The notes: generated by a model from the sequence alone, not told the origin. A DNA stretch of 64,000 nt from Harmonia axyridis (GCF_914767665.1 NC_059502.1:31142812-31206811), one strand, 5' to 3'. Shown: positions 46,980-58,308, counted from the first letter of the stretch. Translations and numbers: made by a program.

Positions 46980-48225
46980 GTGAATTGTGAAAATTTTGGA
47001 TTGATATCTGGTGTATGAACGTATTGAAAATACTTCAGGGTCCAATAATAATTTTCAAGCTTTGAAATGAAAACTTTTACAAACATATCATGAAATATTT
47101 CAGAGACGAAGAAAATATTGTGAGTATTGGATAGTAAATGTTTCCACAACTATTATTAAATATACATATAATAGCTGGTTCTATCTATTGAAAACCGCAT
47201 TGAATCAGATTACAAGAAAAATCGAATTTCGGGCCTAAGAAAACCTTCACAAGTTCATGGATAGTTGGCATTTGATGAAATAATGCAAAATTGATTAGAT
47301 TTCCTGAATCCCTGAATAATGCTCCAATGTAAATAGAGGGCCCTCTTCAACTATTTTTTCGACTAATAGTGATGTCCTGTTAGAATCGAAATAGTTTGGA
47401 AACAAAAATATGAACTTTTCCTCGCTAAGTCGATATAACTTTTGAAAAATATTCTATTCATTAACACTTTGCACGGAAAAAATAACCTTAATGAGTTTTC
47501 CATCAAATGAAATAACATAATTCAATTCATATTCACTCTGATAATCATCTTTATATGAGTTCTCTGAAAACAATTATTCTATTATAACTATTCAATATTC
47601 CCCATTAATTATATAGGTACCTGTATTTTCCTTAATCTCTTAAAATGATCTTTCATTATTCATATCAAAACCTTTTAATCGCAAAAATATGTCTTAGTAT
47701 TCCATTATAATTTACACCAAAGTATAACAATCATAACAAAATAGATGAAGTGTTGCACCTTCAATTTAATTACTGGAGCAAACAATGTTGAATTTCATCA
47801 AGGGTCATTCTACCATTCAAAATAGCTGTTGTAAAAAAGATCAACCAGAAGTGGGGTTAAGTTTCGTGTCTAGAAAAACTTTGGTCAACATGTTTGAGAT
47901 TTGATGAAATAATATGTAATTGGATCCATTGTGAGATATTTCGTGGTATATTTTAGTTCAAGACAATTACACAACTGACTTTAATATTGATGACAGATCA
48001 TATGTTTGAATGAAAATTTACGGAATTATTTCAACTGAATTTGAATAATAATAAACGCAGTTTAAGCTGACGATATTTCTTCGTATTATGGTGACGCCAT
48101 CTTGGAATGATAAAAAGTTTCGAAACTTTTAGGTCATGAACTTCAATCGACTGACATTGGTGCAATAATTTAAATGACAATCCGTAATCTTTTTAACGGT
48201 TCCCAAACGTTTCAAAATCCCGTGT
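46980..48225. other. No gene recognised; possibly intron
   Basis: AT-rich. If exon C is real, this is downstream intron on the minus strand. A 77-base stretch at 47563-47487 has an acceptor-like TTTTCAG and an open frame (YKDDYQSEYELNYVISFDG), but its phase does not fit exon C and its donor (GTTATT) is weak. Confidence 0.3.
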
Positions 48226-48258
48226 TTCGTCCTCGGGTGACCCCTTCAGGTCGCATAC

Positions 48259-48329
48259 CTTGGTATCCTGTCGTAGCTGTCCCAACTCGTAAGACAATTA
48301 TAGGAACTGTACCGCGACGAGGCTGCCAT
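48259..48329 (-). CDS. Candidate first coding exon, paralogue C
   Basis: The ATG at 48329 (A at -3, G at +4) opens 23 codons plus two bases, ending at AG|GTATGC. The peptide includes SSYNCLTSWDSYDRIP. Its length is identical to exon A (71 nt), and the intron phase is shared with A and B. Third-position changes between copies leave the WDSY-x-x-IP core intact, suggesting selection on protein. Among the three it is the copy with a GC-rich upstream region, so it may be the expressed parent gene. Product not recognised. Confidence 0.55.
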
Positions 48330-48687
48330 GCTATCTGCACACATGCGGACAGAATTACGCGAGTGATCGCGATGGATTTTCGGCGTACGAGTTAAAACTT
48401 GCCATGTTCGCGGGGCCGGGCGCCACACGCCACTGACTAGGGGCGCATCACGTCGCGGCGAAACGGAGACGGTCGTGCCCGCCGCCCCTCCCACAGGTGT
48501 TACGCCTGTCAGGTCTGACGGTGAAAGAAAAGGGGTCTCCGTCGGCGAGTCTCCTCCGTATTTTCGAGTGAGCTGTCATAAGCATCGGTCCTTCAATTTC
48601 CCCGTCAAGCACCTTGTGGTTTACACTAGTTTTGTAATCGGGTTGTGTATTTTAAGGAACAAGGGATTAATTAATGCATTATTTACA

Positions 48688-48727
48688 ATGGCCGGGCAGT
48701 ATGACGAGTGGGGACAATTCGGGCAAG
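48688..48727 (+). CDS. Candidate first coding exon on plus strand
   Basis: ATG in a TTTACAATGGCC context, then MAGQYDEWGQFGQ, and a donor-like CAAG|GTGACT; without splicing a stop follows two codons later. The upstream frame is open to 48475 but in GC-rich sequence without an obvious ATG context. The protein is unknown to me. The exon is short, so it could be chance. Confidence 0.3.
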
Positions 48728-48782
48728 GTGACTAATAGTTTATTGTTCGTGTTGTTCTGCTACCGATGGAAGCGAAAGCATT

Positions 48783-48900
48783 ATAATAATAATAATACCT
48801 AAATCTTTATTGGTCCATTTATACATTTATAGGACAAGTCAATATTGAAGTATAATAAAGACAAAATAAATAGGTAAATTTTTACGAAATAGGTTCATAA
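48783..48900 (-). repeat. Non-LTR 3' tail with (ATT)n
   Basis: On the minus strand, GACTTGTCCTATAAATGTAT, AAATGGACCAATAAAG and (ATT)n at 48783-48796 form a retrotransposon-type 3' end. The coding part is absent. Confidence 0.45.
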
Positions 48901-49412
48901 TACCCAAGGTCGTAGAAATGGGGGGTACTGGGGGTAATTACCTCCCCAAGATTTTCAAAATATAATATCTCGCAAAGACGAAGAAAGAAAATTTCGCTAT
49001 AAAATGAACCGATGAATCATTTCACCTTCCTTTGAAATCGACGCGTCAGTAAAAAATCGGACCCCTTTACGGTTTATGAGTTTATTATAGCTTTCAAGAT
49101 GAGTACTTTTATTGCATTTCGAGCTCGTCTTTGTCCGAAGTTTATTATTTTCCTTTATCTATCCACTTTCTCAGCATCGCCCCTTATTTGCCATTTGTGG
49201 TTTTTGCATTCGTCATCGGTATACACTTACCCTTATTTTAGGTTTTTTGTATCATTCTCGTTACAAAATTTCAATATGTATAATAGGTATTAAAGAACTG
49301 AACTGAGTAATTGGCATCGAAAAATTGTCTGGGCTATATTGTACAATTTATTGTGTTTCATTCAATTTGCAATTTACTTGTGAAGACATCAGTTTTGAAT
49401 TGACTATATCTG

Positions 49413-50084
49413 CAGGGTGTTCCTAAATTGGAGGTACAAAAGAAAATGACAGATTTCTCGGATCATTTCAAGAAAAAAAATCTCATAACATGAGTCCGCG
49501 AACTCATTGTTTTTGAGACACAGGTGTTAAAGTTCAACTTTTTCTCCCTTCACAAGATATTCAACTTGAATTAGCATAGATATTCCAATTCAAAGTTTTC
49601 ATCATGTGATATCCTGATTTTGAATGCAAATCTACAGGGTGAATTTTTTCTGGAAGGGAGGCCGCTTATTTCCTCCAGCATTATTTTTTTCGTGAACCCC
49701 TGTTATTTTGAAGAAAATGTAAAAAGAAACTCTGGTTCAGTACTACACTTTTTGGTTTGTTGTAGTTTTGTCGTATCTTCAATCGGTTTCGAGAAAAAGC
49801 CCCCTATGGTTATTTTCAGGAAAATCCAATTTATCATAAAGATCCAGGTAGCTATCTGTGATAAATAAATCTATTATAAGTTTTCGTACACATGTACCAA
49901 CTCTGTAGAGAAGATTAATAAAGATTCGATAAACTAGTCGAGCATCACAAAAAAGTAGAACTACAAGAAACACCCTATATCTCGAAAACAAAGCGTTTGC
50001 GGGCTCATGTTTATGGGCCATTTTCTTTTGAAAATTATCCAAGGGATCTCTCATTCCTCGTAACCCCAATTTAGGGACACCCAG
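49413..50084. mobile_element. Mariner-type MITE, imperfect palindrome (672 bp)
   Basis: Ends CAGGGTGTTCCTAAATTGG (49413) and, inverted, CTGGGTGTCCCTAAATTGG (to 50084) match. TA follows at the right (50085-50086) but not clearly at the left. The interior arms are alignable over further stretches, e.g. CATGAGTCCGCGAACTCATT with CATGAGCCCGCAAACGCTTT inverted. No transposase; the ORF at 50069-49779 on the minus strand lies within the arm. Confidence 0.65.
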
Positions 50085-50089
50085 TATAA

Positions 50090-51115
50090 GATAAGAACAA
50101 TCGAATTGATAATAAAAAAAAAATTCGAGTAATTTGGTTCAAACTTCGTTATCGAACCTCTTTTTCTCACCTTATAGATATGAATAAACAATGTCGTCAA
50201 AAAAATTTTTTTCCCCCCAAGAAAAAACATCTACGCGCTTAATAATACCTTATATCAACAAAAAAAAAACGGATTGTACATTTAAGAGGGAACATCACCA
50301 CGTGCTCAGTTCAAAACGAAATAAGAGATTATTCTTCTTGAAAATCACCAATTTTTATGGGGTTTTCCTCGGGGTTTTCACATCATTCCTTAAAACAATA
50401 ACCTACATTCTGGTATTTCAATATTTTCAATCATCACTGGTATTCGTGTCCTGACTTTTTAAATATTCCCCTGTCCTCTCTGCCACTACATAGTTGAATA
50501 TTTTCAATTCGCGAATAAAAAAAAATAATTTTGTTAACTTAACTTCTACTGATCGTTCAATCGTTCTCGCAACACCGCATATAATTTCTACCTCTCCTCC
50601 TCTTGGCTCTGGGAAAATATTGACATATCACGAGAAACTTATGAGGTGGTGTTCCCTCTCAAAGTAATAAATTGAAACAGAAATTTATGAGCAAATTTCC
50701 CACTAGTGAAAAAAAAAACAAACAAAAAATCTGACACTACAAGTTGCTATACCCAAATACTCCACAACATTATAGTATGCTTTGCTCGGATATAGTGATT
50801 TGACTCTACTCCTGAAATCAGCCCTTAGATACTAGCTTCTATATTTGTAAGGCAAATGATTATAAAAAATGAGACGTTGATGTGAGACAGATGACCAGTA
50901 TTATAGTTGTGGAACCTTGAATTTTATCCATCTAGCGGATATTAGTTTTTATGTATATAAACAATTTAGGAGTGTAAATACAAGAGAACGTGAGAATTTG
51001 GGGGCAGCGAAAAACGAATTGCCTGACTCTCTATGACTTATGCTGAACATGGTGCACATGACCTTTTTTATGCATTTTACACTCTCTCACTGTGTATAAA
51101 ATTAACAAAAAATAA
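50090..51115. other. No gene seen
   Basis: AT-rich with poly(A) runs and only chance ORFs. Confidence 0.4.
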
Positions 51116-51149
51116 CACATTATACGAAAGGTGACAGGTTAGCTGCCAG

Positions 51150-51400
51150 GCCATCCCGGATGTTGAAAAATCTTTCGGACCTTAAGTTTTTTTGCCAATA
51201 GTGTTCAGTTGAAATTACACAGCACTTTTTCTTGTAATGAGTCCATAGTACTATCTGGACATTTCCAAAAATCTCAAAACGCATCCAACTTCTTGTTGGA
51301 TGAAGATAGGTAAGAAGTCCGAGTGGAGTTCTTGAAAGGTTTCGATGAAAAAGTAATTGATTTTTTTCTTCTTCCGTTCTCATATTCTTGTTTGAGAAAG
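51150..51400 (-). repeat. Penelope-associated repeat, copy 1
   Basis: This is homologous to 53245-53490 in the same orientation (shared CATAGTACTATCTGGAC, CTTGTTGG-TGAAGAT, AAAGGTTTCGATGAAAAAGT). In the 53-kb copy it sits just upstream of a GIY-YIG domain, so it may be the linker before that domain. The minus-strand frame here (FFHRNLSRTPLGLLTYLHPT) is not one I can name. Confidence 0.4.
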
Positions 51401-51679
51401 AACATAGTATATCCGGGCCGTAATTCGGTCCACAGATTGGAAAGTGAAACCCTTATCTGAAAACTCATTATAAAAACTCTCACACCTCTATTAATCAGCA
51501 GTGCATTCTTCCTACAGTATTCCACAAACCACAAAAAAAGAGTTTTCTGTTGATTCTTTATATCTTCCAGTAAACCAACATATACTACATTGAAGCTATC
51601 ATCAGGGAATTGCAAGAGAAGAATTATTATTCTTTTTTTAATAAAATAATTCAATAAAGAACTCAATAAGATCTTTGAG

Positions 51680-52250
51680 TGACTTTATACCTGATACATT
51701 ATTCCTTTGAGATTGTATCATCAGTGAACTTTATCAAAATCCTGAGTGAAATGAACTCAGCTCAGTCATTTATAAATAAAATGAACTACAACGGACCAAA
51801 AATGGACCCCTGAGGTACACCAATACTTACACTATGAGAATCACAATTAACATTATCAGTTTTCACCTAAATTTCTCCCAACTAATAATAATAAATAATA
51901 AATAAATAAATATGCCCTACAAATGCCCTGTAGATATCAAAGAACGGAGCAGCAACATGCCTGCCAGAATCCAGAGAATCATAAACTCTCTGAAGTAGGT
52001 CACCAATTGCTGTCTGGGTGGATCGAATTTTTCGGAATCTATGCTGGCAATTGCTTACGATATTGAATTTAGCGCTGAACTCTGTCATACGATTGCATAC
52101 AATTTTTTCGAATAATCTGGAGAATATACTCAAGATCGATTGGTCGATAATTGGCATTGTGATTGTCCTCAACCTTGTTGTGAATGGAGTTAAAATCTCC
52201 ATTTCCAAAATGTTCGGTCTCAAAACACATTCCTGAACAACTTTGGTTTC
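51680..52250 (-). pseudogene. CR1/Jockey-type reverse transcriptase fragment
   Basis: The minus strand reads SILSIFSRLFEKIVCNRMTE, RKIRSTQTAIGDLLQRVYDS, AAPFFDIYRAFV (first catalytic Asp). After an insertion of (AAT)n-type sequence at 51884-51912 it continues VSIGVPQGSIFGPL, FILFIND and LIKFTDDT (catalytic box with Ala changed to Thr). Several stops; the endonuclease and thumb are missing. It is a third RT lineage, distinct from those at 4.5 and 22 kb. Confidence 0.7.
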
Positions 52251-52657
52251 ATGTCTGTCAGTCTGTCGGACTGCGTGTCCGCAAATCCTTGAAGCAGATT
52301 AACTTTTAATGTTCTTATTTTGATAAAATTTTATACGGATATTTTGTTCCTATTCGAATTTCAGCTTGTTTCTTGCTTCACTTTCCGCTCTCATAGAATT
52401 TGGTATGACTATTCAGATTGAGTAATAAGCTTCTTGAGACGCAAACGTAAAATTCTTAGGACCTCAATATTCCTCGAAATACTGATTCGATTTTATTGCT
52501 GGGTTATGAATTATTACATAACGATTGTTGAACTATCGAATACACGGAAATCATTGGCATTCATAAATGCGAATATCTCAATATTCAATATTAAAGAAGG
52601 AAATGAAACACTCATCTGTATGTGGAAAAGTTATCGAGGGTATTGTTAAAAGCAAGG

Positions 52658-52712
52658 AAAAAGAATAAGGATATGCCTTCAGGAGAAGTGAGGGCATGTC
52701 CTTATTCTTTTT
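52658..52712. repeat. 20-bp hairpin
   Basis: AAAAAGAATAAGGATATGCC (52658-52677) pairs with its inverted copy (52693-52712) with one G-U-type mismatch and a 15-base loop. The T-run on the 3' side resembles an intrinsic terminator or a small fold-back, but in a eukaryotic context its role is unknown. Confidence 0.6.
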
Positions 52713-52869
52713 TCTTACTCAACTGTATGTTTCACAATTTCAAAAAAATATATAATTTTTCGTTGACATGCATGTTTCATCCCATTCTCAAAACTGAATA
52801 TAAAATGAACATAAGTTTATATTATTTTCGAACTAAATAACATGAGTTGAAACCGGAGACAGGCTCAAA

Positions 52870-53490
52870 TCGAATCGATCGTTTACAATTGGTAGATTTC
52901 GTTTTTAGTTGAAAAAATTTCGAAAAACTCTAAAACGTCTAAACGTTCACCTTTATCATCTTTGTGTCAAATTATTGTTTCATTAAAATATATAAAGGGG
53001 TTGAAAAAATCATTTGTTCACTCATTTTGAAGAATCGTCCTTTCATGTTCTTCAATTCTGATTCCGAGAGATCGACCGGTCTGACCTATATAAAATGCAG
53101 GACACAAAACACCTTATAAACACCACTCAACTGTGTAATATTCAGTCCATTCTTACCACTGAAAAACATTAATCTTGAAGTTTCTTGTTTTGTATTCCAA
53201 AATCCTACGTGACTTTATTTTTTTTTTAAACCCAAAATTTCTTAGTCAATCCTGAATATTGAAGAATTTTTCGTACCTTGGGTTTTTTTGTCAATAGTGG
53301 TCTGTTGAAGTTACTGCATGTTTCTTTGTAATAGTTTCATAGTACTATCTGGACCTCAATAAACAACCAACCTCTTGTTGGGTGAAGATTGATAAGAATC
53401 CCGCGTAGAATTTTTAAAGGTTTCGATGAAAAAGTCATTGATATTTTTCTCATTCCGTTTTCATATTCGTCCTTAGACAATATGGCAACC
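52870..53490 (-). pseudogene. Penelope-like element, GIY-YIG domain remnant
   Basis: Minus strand: LSGVYKVFCPAFYIGQTGRS, IRIEEHERTIL, then a TGA, and further GERLDVLEFFEIF. This is the GIY-YIG endonuclease with the RxxEHER box and C-terminal LE-rich tail. One Cys of the usual CxxC pair is not visible. Upstream (53245-53490) lies the repeat also found at 51150-51400. The RT is not recognisable. Confidence 0.65.
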
Positions 53491-53499
53491 GAAAATTGG

Positions 53500-55075
53500 T
53501 TTTCGGGATCTTTGTAGATTTTCCACCATTTTAAAATTACTATTCCTGAATTCTACCACAATTTGAATTCAATTTAAAAAAAAAACCAAATGCGAAGGAA
53601 ACTGTCAGTTCAAAAGTGAAAAAGATCTCAAAAAAATTATAAATTCGACATTAATCACCCTGTATCTCGCCTATGCTTCGAAAGTAAAAATTATTAATAC
53701 TGATTTCATCCACACGGTTATATACCTTTGTTCAATTGATGGTGAAACAAAATGGAGTTCTGTGATCCCCAAGAGCGTTATATGTGCATTAATGAATGAG
53801 CGTTTAATCAGCGCTTTTTTTCCAATTTTTTTGTTTATTTTCTCAACATGAAACTGTCACCAATCCCTTTCTCCAAATCAATTTCTCACTCAAGGGCGAA
53901 ATATAACTTGAGTTAACTCTCGTGACGAGGAATCAGCGATTTTATCAATATGAAAGAGATTGATAAAACAATTGAAATGTCGAGAGAATGGGTTGTGCCA
54001 TAAAATGCTTTAGATTGATCACTTCCTGTTATGAATCTCTCAGCAGGTTACAAAGAAAACAGACATTGTAAAGTAGATAGCTTTTCCGACAGTGTTGAAA
54101 TAAATGATGGATTGAAAACATCATTGGGTTGAAAATTTTTCTCGAATATTAATAAAATATGCTCTCGTTCAAATTGTCTTAGATTTGATTTTGTTATATG
54201 GGTAATTTAGTATCTCAGATATTATAGCTAAAATGCACCTACATTTACCGTAAATGTGTATTGAAAAATAAAACGTGAAAATTAGACGATGTTATTTCTT
54301 TAATTGTTTGAATAATGAGAATATCCATTTATAGTATATCACATTTATCTCATAATTTATATGTGTGAGTAAAAATCACTTTCAAATATGGTTTTTACGA
54401 TATTCACCAGTAGTTAGTCCTACACAAAATTTGAAATTCGTTGGAGAATGCTTAAATGTACTGATTTTCCTGTATTTAAAAGCTTCCAGAAGTTCTATCA
54501 TTGTTTTCATCAAATGTTGATGAATCGAGAGGTATAAGCTTGAAAACTTAGGCAATCACTCCGTTTTTCTTCTTAGAGCAGTTGTTTCATGTTTTCCATA
54601 TCCATATGTTACTCTGAATATTTAAATATTACTAGTTCCACGAGTAAGTAGGTATACGTTTGTTGAACTATCAGTAGATATTTGAACTCTATCCAAACTT
54701 CCTTAGAATTTCTGTTTCATTAAATATTTTCAACTGCGTACAGCATGTAGATTCAATTACATTTCACAAGATAATGTGGAATAACCACGGAAGGATATTA
54801 AAATATTCATTGCTGAGTATTACTGGGTTATTTTAAAGTCGGAAGCAGTATATTGCTCTGTCTTTTTCGGACAAAGCATGACTCCATTAACCTTTTAAAT
54901 TTTTGATCACTTTCTTCCCACATAAAAATGAGATACATGCTACAATTTCATAGAAATATTGATTATTTCCTTGTCGTATCTCGAATTGTTTCACAGTGTA
55001 TAAAATATCACAACATTTGAAAAAATAATGCATATATTTTCTCAAGATTCTGAGAATGTTTCGAAAGTAAAATGT
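53500..55075. other. No gene seen
   Basis: AT-rich. CACCCTGTATCTCGCCTATG at 53657-53676 looks like a mariner-MITE end without a visible partner. Confidence 0.35.
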
Positions 55076-55089
55076 ATTGCATTCAGAAA

Positions 55090-55640
55090 TCTACTTTTAA
55101 TTTAAATTTTATTTTGAAGGAGACCATTTGTGCTTCCTTCATTATGTAGACCCGAAAAAGAATTAATCTCATGAAAAAACATTTCTTGTTCCGTTCGTTA
55201 TCGACAAAAATGTATAAGACTGTGTTCGTTGAAATATGTTTCCAATGTTTTTTATAACTGAAAATAATTCCACCAAAATGAACGATATGTAGATTTGGAA
55301 AATGCATTCGGAGAGATAGGATATTCAACGTTATTCCAGCGAATACTCATGGTTCAGTGGAACATTGCAACAATCAAAATATTATCAGCGTGATACGATT
55401 TCGGATAAACGAATCTTCTCTTTCAATGACCTAGGGGGATGGTCACCGGTTAGCGTTGCCGATTGATAGACAGTCGATTGGTCGAATTAGTTGCAATATC
55501 ATATCGGTTGAAAATAAATATGACAATTTCATGCCATTGTATGCCAGGAATTCATTTAAATGAATGACACCAATAATATTCTCTTTGAAAATGAATACTT
55601 GTTGAATTAATTTCACGGCATTCGGACAATTTCTCAATAC
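55090..55640 (-). repeat. Unnamed dispersed repeat, copy 3
   Basis: This matches copies 1, 2 and 4. GATTGTTGCAATGTTCCACTG (minus, near 55360) and GTATCACGCTGAT-type sequence are shared, as is GGATGGTCAC at 55438. The 55600-55640 part (TTGAATTAATTTCACGGCAT) is repeated directly at about 56012-56032, on the other side of the tRNA-like gene. Confidence 0.55.
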
Positions 55641-55652
55641 AGGAAAAAGTAC

Positions 55653-55725
55653 CTCACTGAGCGGGACTCGAACCCGCAACCTCCGAATAACTAGTTCAAC
55701 GCTCTAGCCACTGAGCCATCGAGGA
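55653..55725 (-). tRNA. tRNA-Thr(AGT)-like gene
   Basis: 73 bases fold into the standard frame: D stem GCTC/GAGC, anticodon stem TTGAA/TTCGG (two G-U pairs) with loop CTAGTTA (anticodon AGT), 5-base variable loop, and a perfect T arm GCGGGTTCGAGTCCCGC. Boxes A (TGGCTCAGTGG) and B (GGTTCGAGTCC) are consensus. A T5 run (Pol III terminator) starts about 4 bases after the end. The acceptor stem has two mismatches and one wobble, so it may be a pseudogene or a SINE head rather than a working tRNA. Confidence 0.6.
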
Positions 55726-55739
55726 AGCTGAAGCTTCTC

Positions 55740-56960
55740 CGCAAAGAGGAACCACTAATCCCAGAATCGAGTGTTAGTACGCCTTACAAACTACATTTAT
55801 AATTTGTAAGGGTTGAGGAAAGTTGAAATTGATGGAAAGAGCATAAAAATAACGCCAATGATCATTACGATTCTCTTAACCTTTGCTCTCGCATCGTCGA
55901 CATTTCGTGACTTCAGCTTGATTCAGGTTTCTGAATCTTCCGACCAACCGACCTACCGAGCTCGGGTTAAATAGGTAAATAATGGTTCAACGTCTGTGTA
56001 TTAACATATTGAATTAATTCCATGGCATTCAGAAAATTTTTCAATTCTGGATACTTGAGTTCATTATCACCATAACTTGTTTGGAAATGAAATAAATCAT
56101 ACGAAAGTAAGGAATATAACAAAAACAATAGGGTTGACAAATTCAGATTGAATGTTTCAATAATCCACCTTGTTGAGCCGAACAGTAGCCAAATCTATCT
56201 CATGTCTCTGAACAGATTCGGCATATTTGCTATTTTGACGCAGTGGGATTATTTTTTAACTTAATTTATTGACAATCGTGGCTCTATCAATTTTTTGACC
56301 ATAAACCAAATTCTCCAAAGGAAAAAACATTGGAAAATAAATCTGGTTATCTGGGGGGGCATTTGTAGAAATGACAAGGTTCGAAAAAATTTTCCTGTGA
56401 TATTGAATGACTACTCTTGCGTTGTGACTTGGACATCCACCCTGTTGGAATCGGAGTTAATTGGTACGCACCGATATACTTAGATCCTTATTATTTCTAG
56501 ACCAATATCTTACTACTGATAAGTTATTTTTTATTCGAGCAAACGATAACTATTTTCATTTTCTTTCATCATAATCGTTTCAAAGAATTCCATACGTTTT
56601 ATTTTGTCCCCATAACAATGTTTTCTTTTCTGTTTAAACGTTATAACATCGGTTACGATTTTTTTCAATATTCCGAACAGTTTTATCGCTCATATCGACT
56701 TGTTCAGCAATTTGTTTTCTCGAACAAGGTGTACTAGTGTAGGTACTAGTTTCAATGTCAGCACACATTATTGGTGGTAAATCAATCTTGAATTTTATTA
56801 TATAACATATTTCACTTCAAACAACATAAAATGCTAGGGTCATTCCGTACCTGGAGATCCTGAAGACTTATGGAGAAGATGTTGGAAACAAAGCATCTGA
56901 TATTTGTATTGATTCATTTCAAACAAATTACCTGAATCGTTTGTGTCTTAAGATTTAAAC
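55740..56960. other. No gene seen
   Basis: The direct repeat partner of 55600-55640 lies at about 56012-56045. The 56380-56475 stretch has a short open frame (VRKNFPVILNDYSCVVTWTS) without recognisable similarity. Confidence 0.3.
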
Positions 56961-57044
56961 ATGATATCGAAAACAGATTCCGAAGCCAGACCTACTAGAG
57001 CTTCAAAATTGTGTCAAGCAGACGTTAATCTATGGACTAATTTC

Positions 57045-57345
57045 ACTTCGAATATCAAGATCAAGCCTGTGATCATCCCCACTTCGCCATTGAAAAAGAA
57101 CACAACACACCCTTCATTCAATATTATATCTGGTAGATGTTTAGATTGTTGCACTGTTCCACTGGACCATGGGTGTTCTCTGGAATACGTTGAATATCTA
57201 ATCATTCCAAATGAATTGTCTGAATCTGTATGTGTTTCAAAAAATGAAAATCTAGGAAAACGCTCACATTTCATAAGCTCTCGAGCGCTCATTTCGTCAT
57301 AAGCGTATTGGAGAACACAGAACCTCCTGAAATTGGGCATGAACA
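57045..57345 (+). repeat. Unnamed dispersed repeat, copy 4
   Basis: GATTGTTGCACTGTTCCACT (57145-57164) is identical to copy 1, and GGAATA-CGTTGAATAT is shared with copy 3. An open frame of 113 codons crosses it on the plus strand (CLDCCTVPLDHGC), but the frame is not kept in the other copies. Confidence 0.5.
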
Positions 57346-58300
57346 TTCGAGTGTTTATTTTACATATACAAATTAAATTTCAACTTGGTACGATCTGTTG
57401 TTGACGAAAAATCGCTATTTTGGTCGATATTTCACTTGAATTTTATATGGTTTTAATGACGCGAATAACACGAAAACGGAGAAGAGATTTTGTTTAATGT
57501 TTAAAATTGTTTTTGAACATCTACATGCAACATTTCAACTCGGCAGGATCTGTTAGTACAGAAATTTCCGGTTTTTTGTTTCCGATGTTCTGCTTCTATT
57601 TTCTTCATTTCTGGTGGAGAAATCAACACAAAATCTCTAAACTGGATCGGCTCTATTCCCACTGAAATATTGACATCTTTTTTCCGATATTCTTCTCATA
57701 TTATGATTTTGCGCTCAGCATGAAATTTATCTTGAATCTTGAAATATTTATTTATCCAAGATTCACATTCAATATTCAATAAATTTCGAACGGCCACATA
57801 ACGGAACCCCCTAGTAAGATACAATAATGAAATCAACTGCGGCAATCGGAAGAAAAACCTACCCTGAAAAAGTTCCTTCTCTCTTCTATTAAAGAGTAAT
57901 CGTGTTCATAGCTGGACCTGAAGGATCAACATTATTTAGTCACACTCCATCGTTTGAGACTATTTCCGGCTCAAAATACGAAAATTACGGATATCGTGAC
58001 GAATCCAATTCAGCATTTCGCAGGTACAAAAATATACCGGGGGTATCAGATATGAGGTGAAATATGAAAAAGTCTAATTTTACAAATGCTCCGAGAATAT
58101 CTGGTTTTAGTTTACTCAGACGACCATGTACGAATTCCCTAAAATTTAAAAAATAACCATTCTGAAGAAACAATGATTAGATAATTATTTTCACCTCTTC
58201 CTGTAATACTATAGGTAAAGGAATGAAAAATGGTGCAATCGGAAGCTTTCCGTCAGGAAAGAAATGTTCCTTACGTCATTTTGTCACCACTAAACACGAT
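57346..58300. repeat. Internally repetitive, otherwise unassigned
   Basis: 57337-57395 matches 38547-38605 (CATGAACATTCGAGTG; ACATATACAAATTAAATTTC). Units with 'TTTCAACT-GG-A-GATCTGTT' recur at about 57376-57400 and 57534-57558. The rest (57800-58300) shows nothing. Confidence 0.4.
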
Positions 58301-58308
58301 TTAAAATA

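Larger units (their letters stand above)
48230..48740. promoter_or_regulatory. GC-rich island, possible bidirectional promoter
   Basis: In this AT-rich window about 350 bases (48230-48580) are strikingly GC- and CpG-rich (e.g. CGCGGGGCCGGGCGCC near 48411-48426). The island lies between the ATG of minus-strand exon C (48329) and an ATG on the plus strand (48688). Head-to-head first exons around a CpG-rich segment would fit a shared promoter. No TATA box is evident. This is inferred from composition and layout only. Confidence 0.45.

Noticed and set aside
47487..47563. Possible second exon (TTTTCAG acceptor, YKDDYQSEYELNY) for the WDSY gene
   Set aside because: Its open frame needs a different phase from exon C, and the donor GTTATT is poor.
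57014..57302. ORFs of over 100 codons on both strands with a CLDCC motif
   Set aside because: Lies within repeat copy 4; the frame is not preserved in the other three copies.
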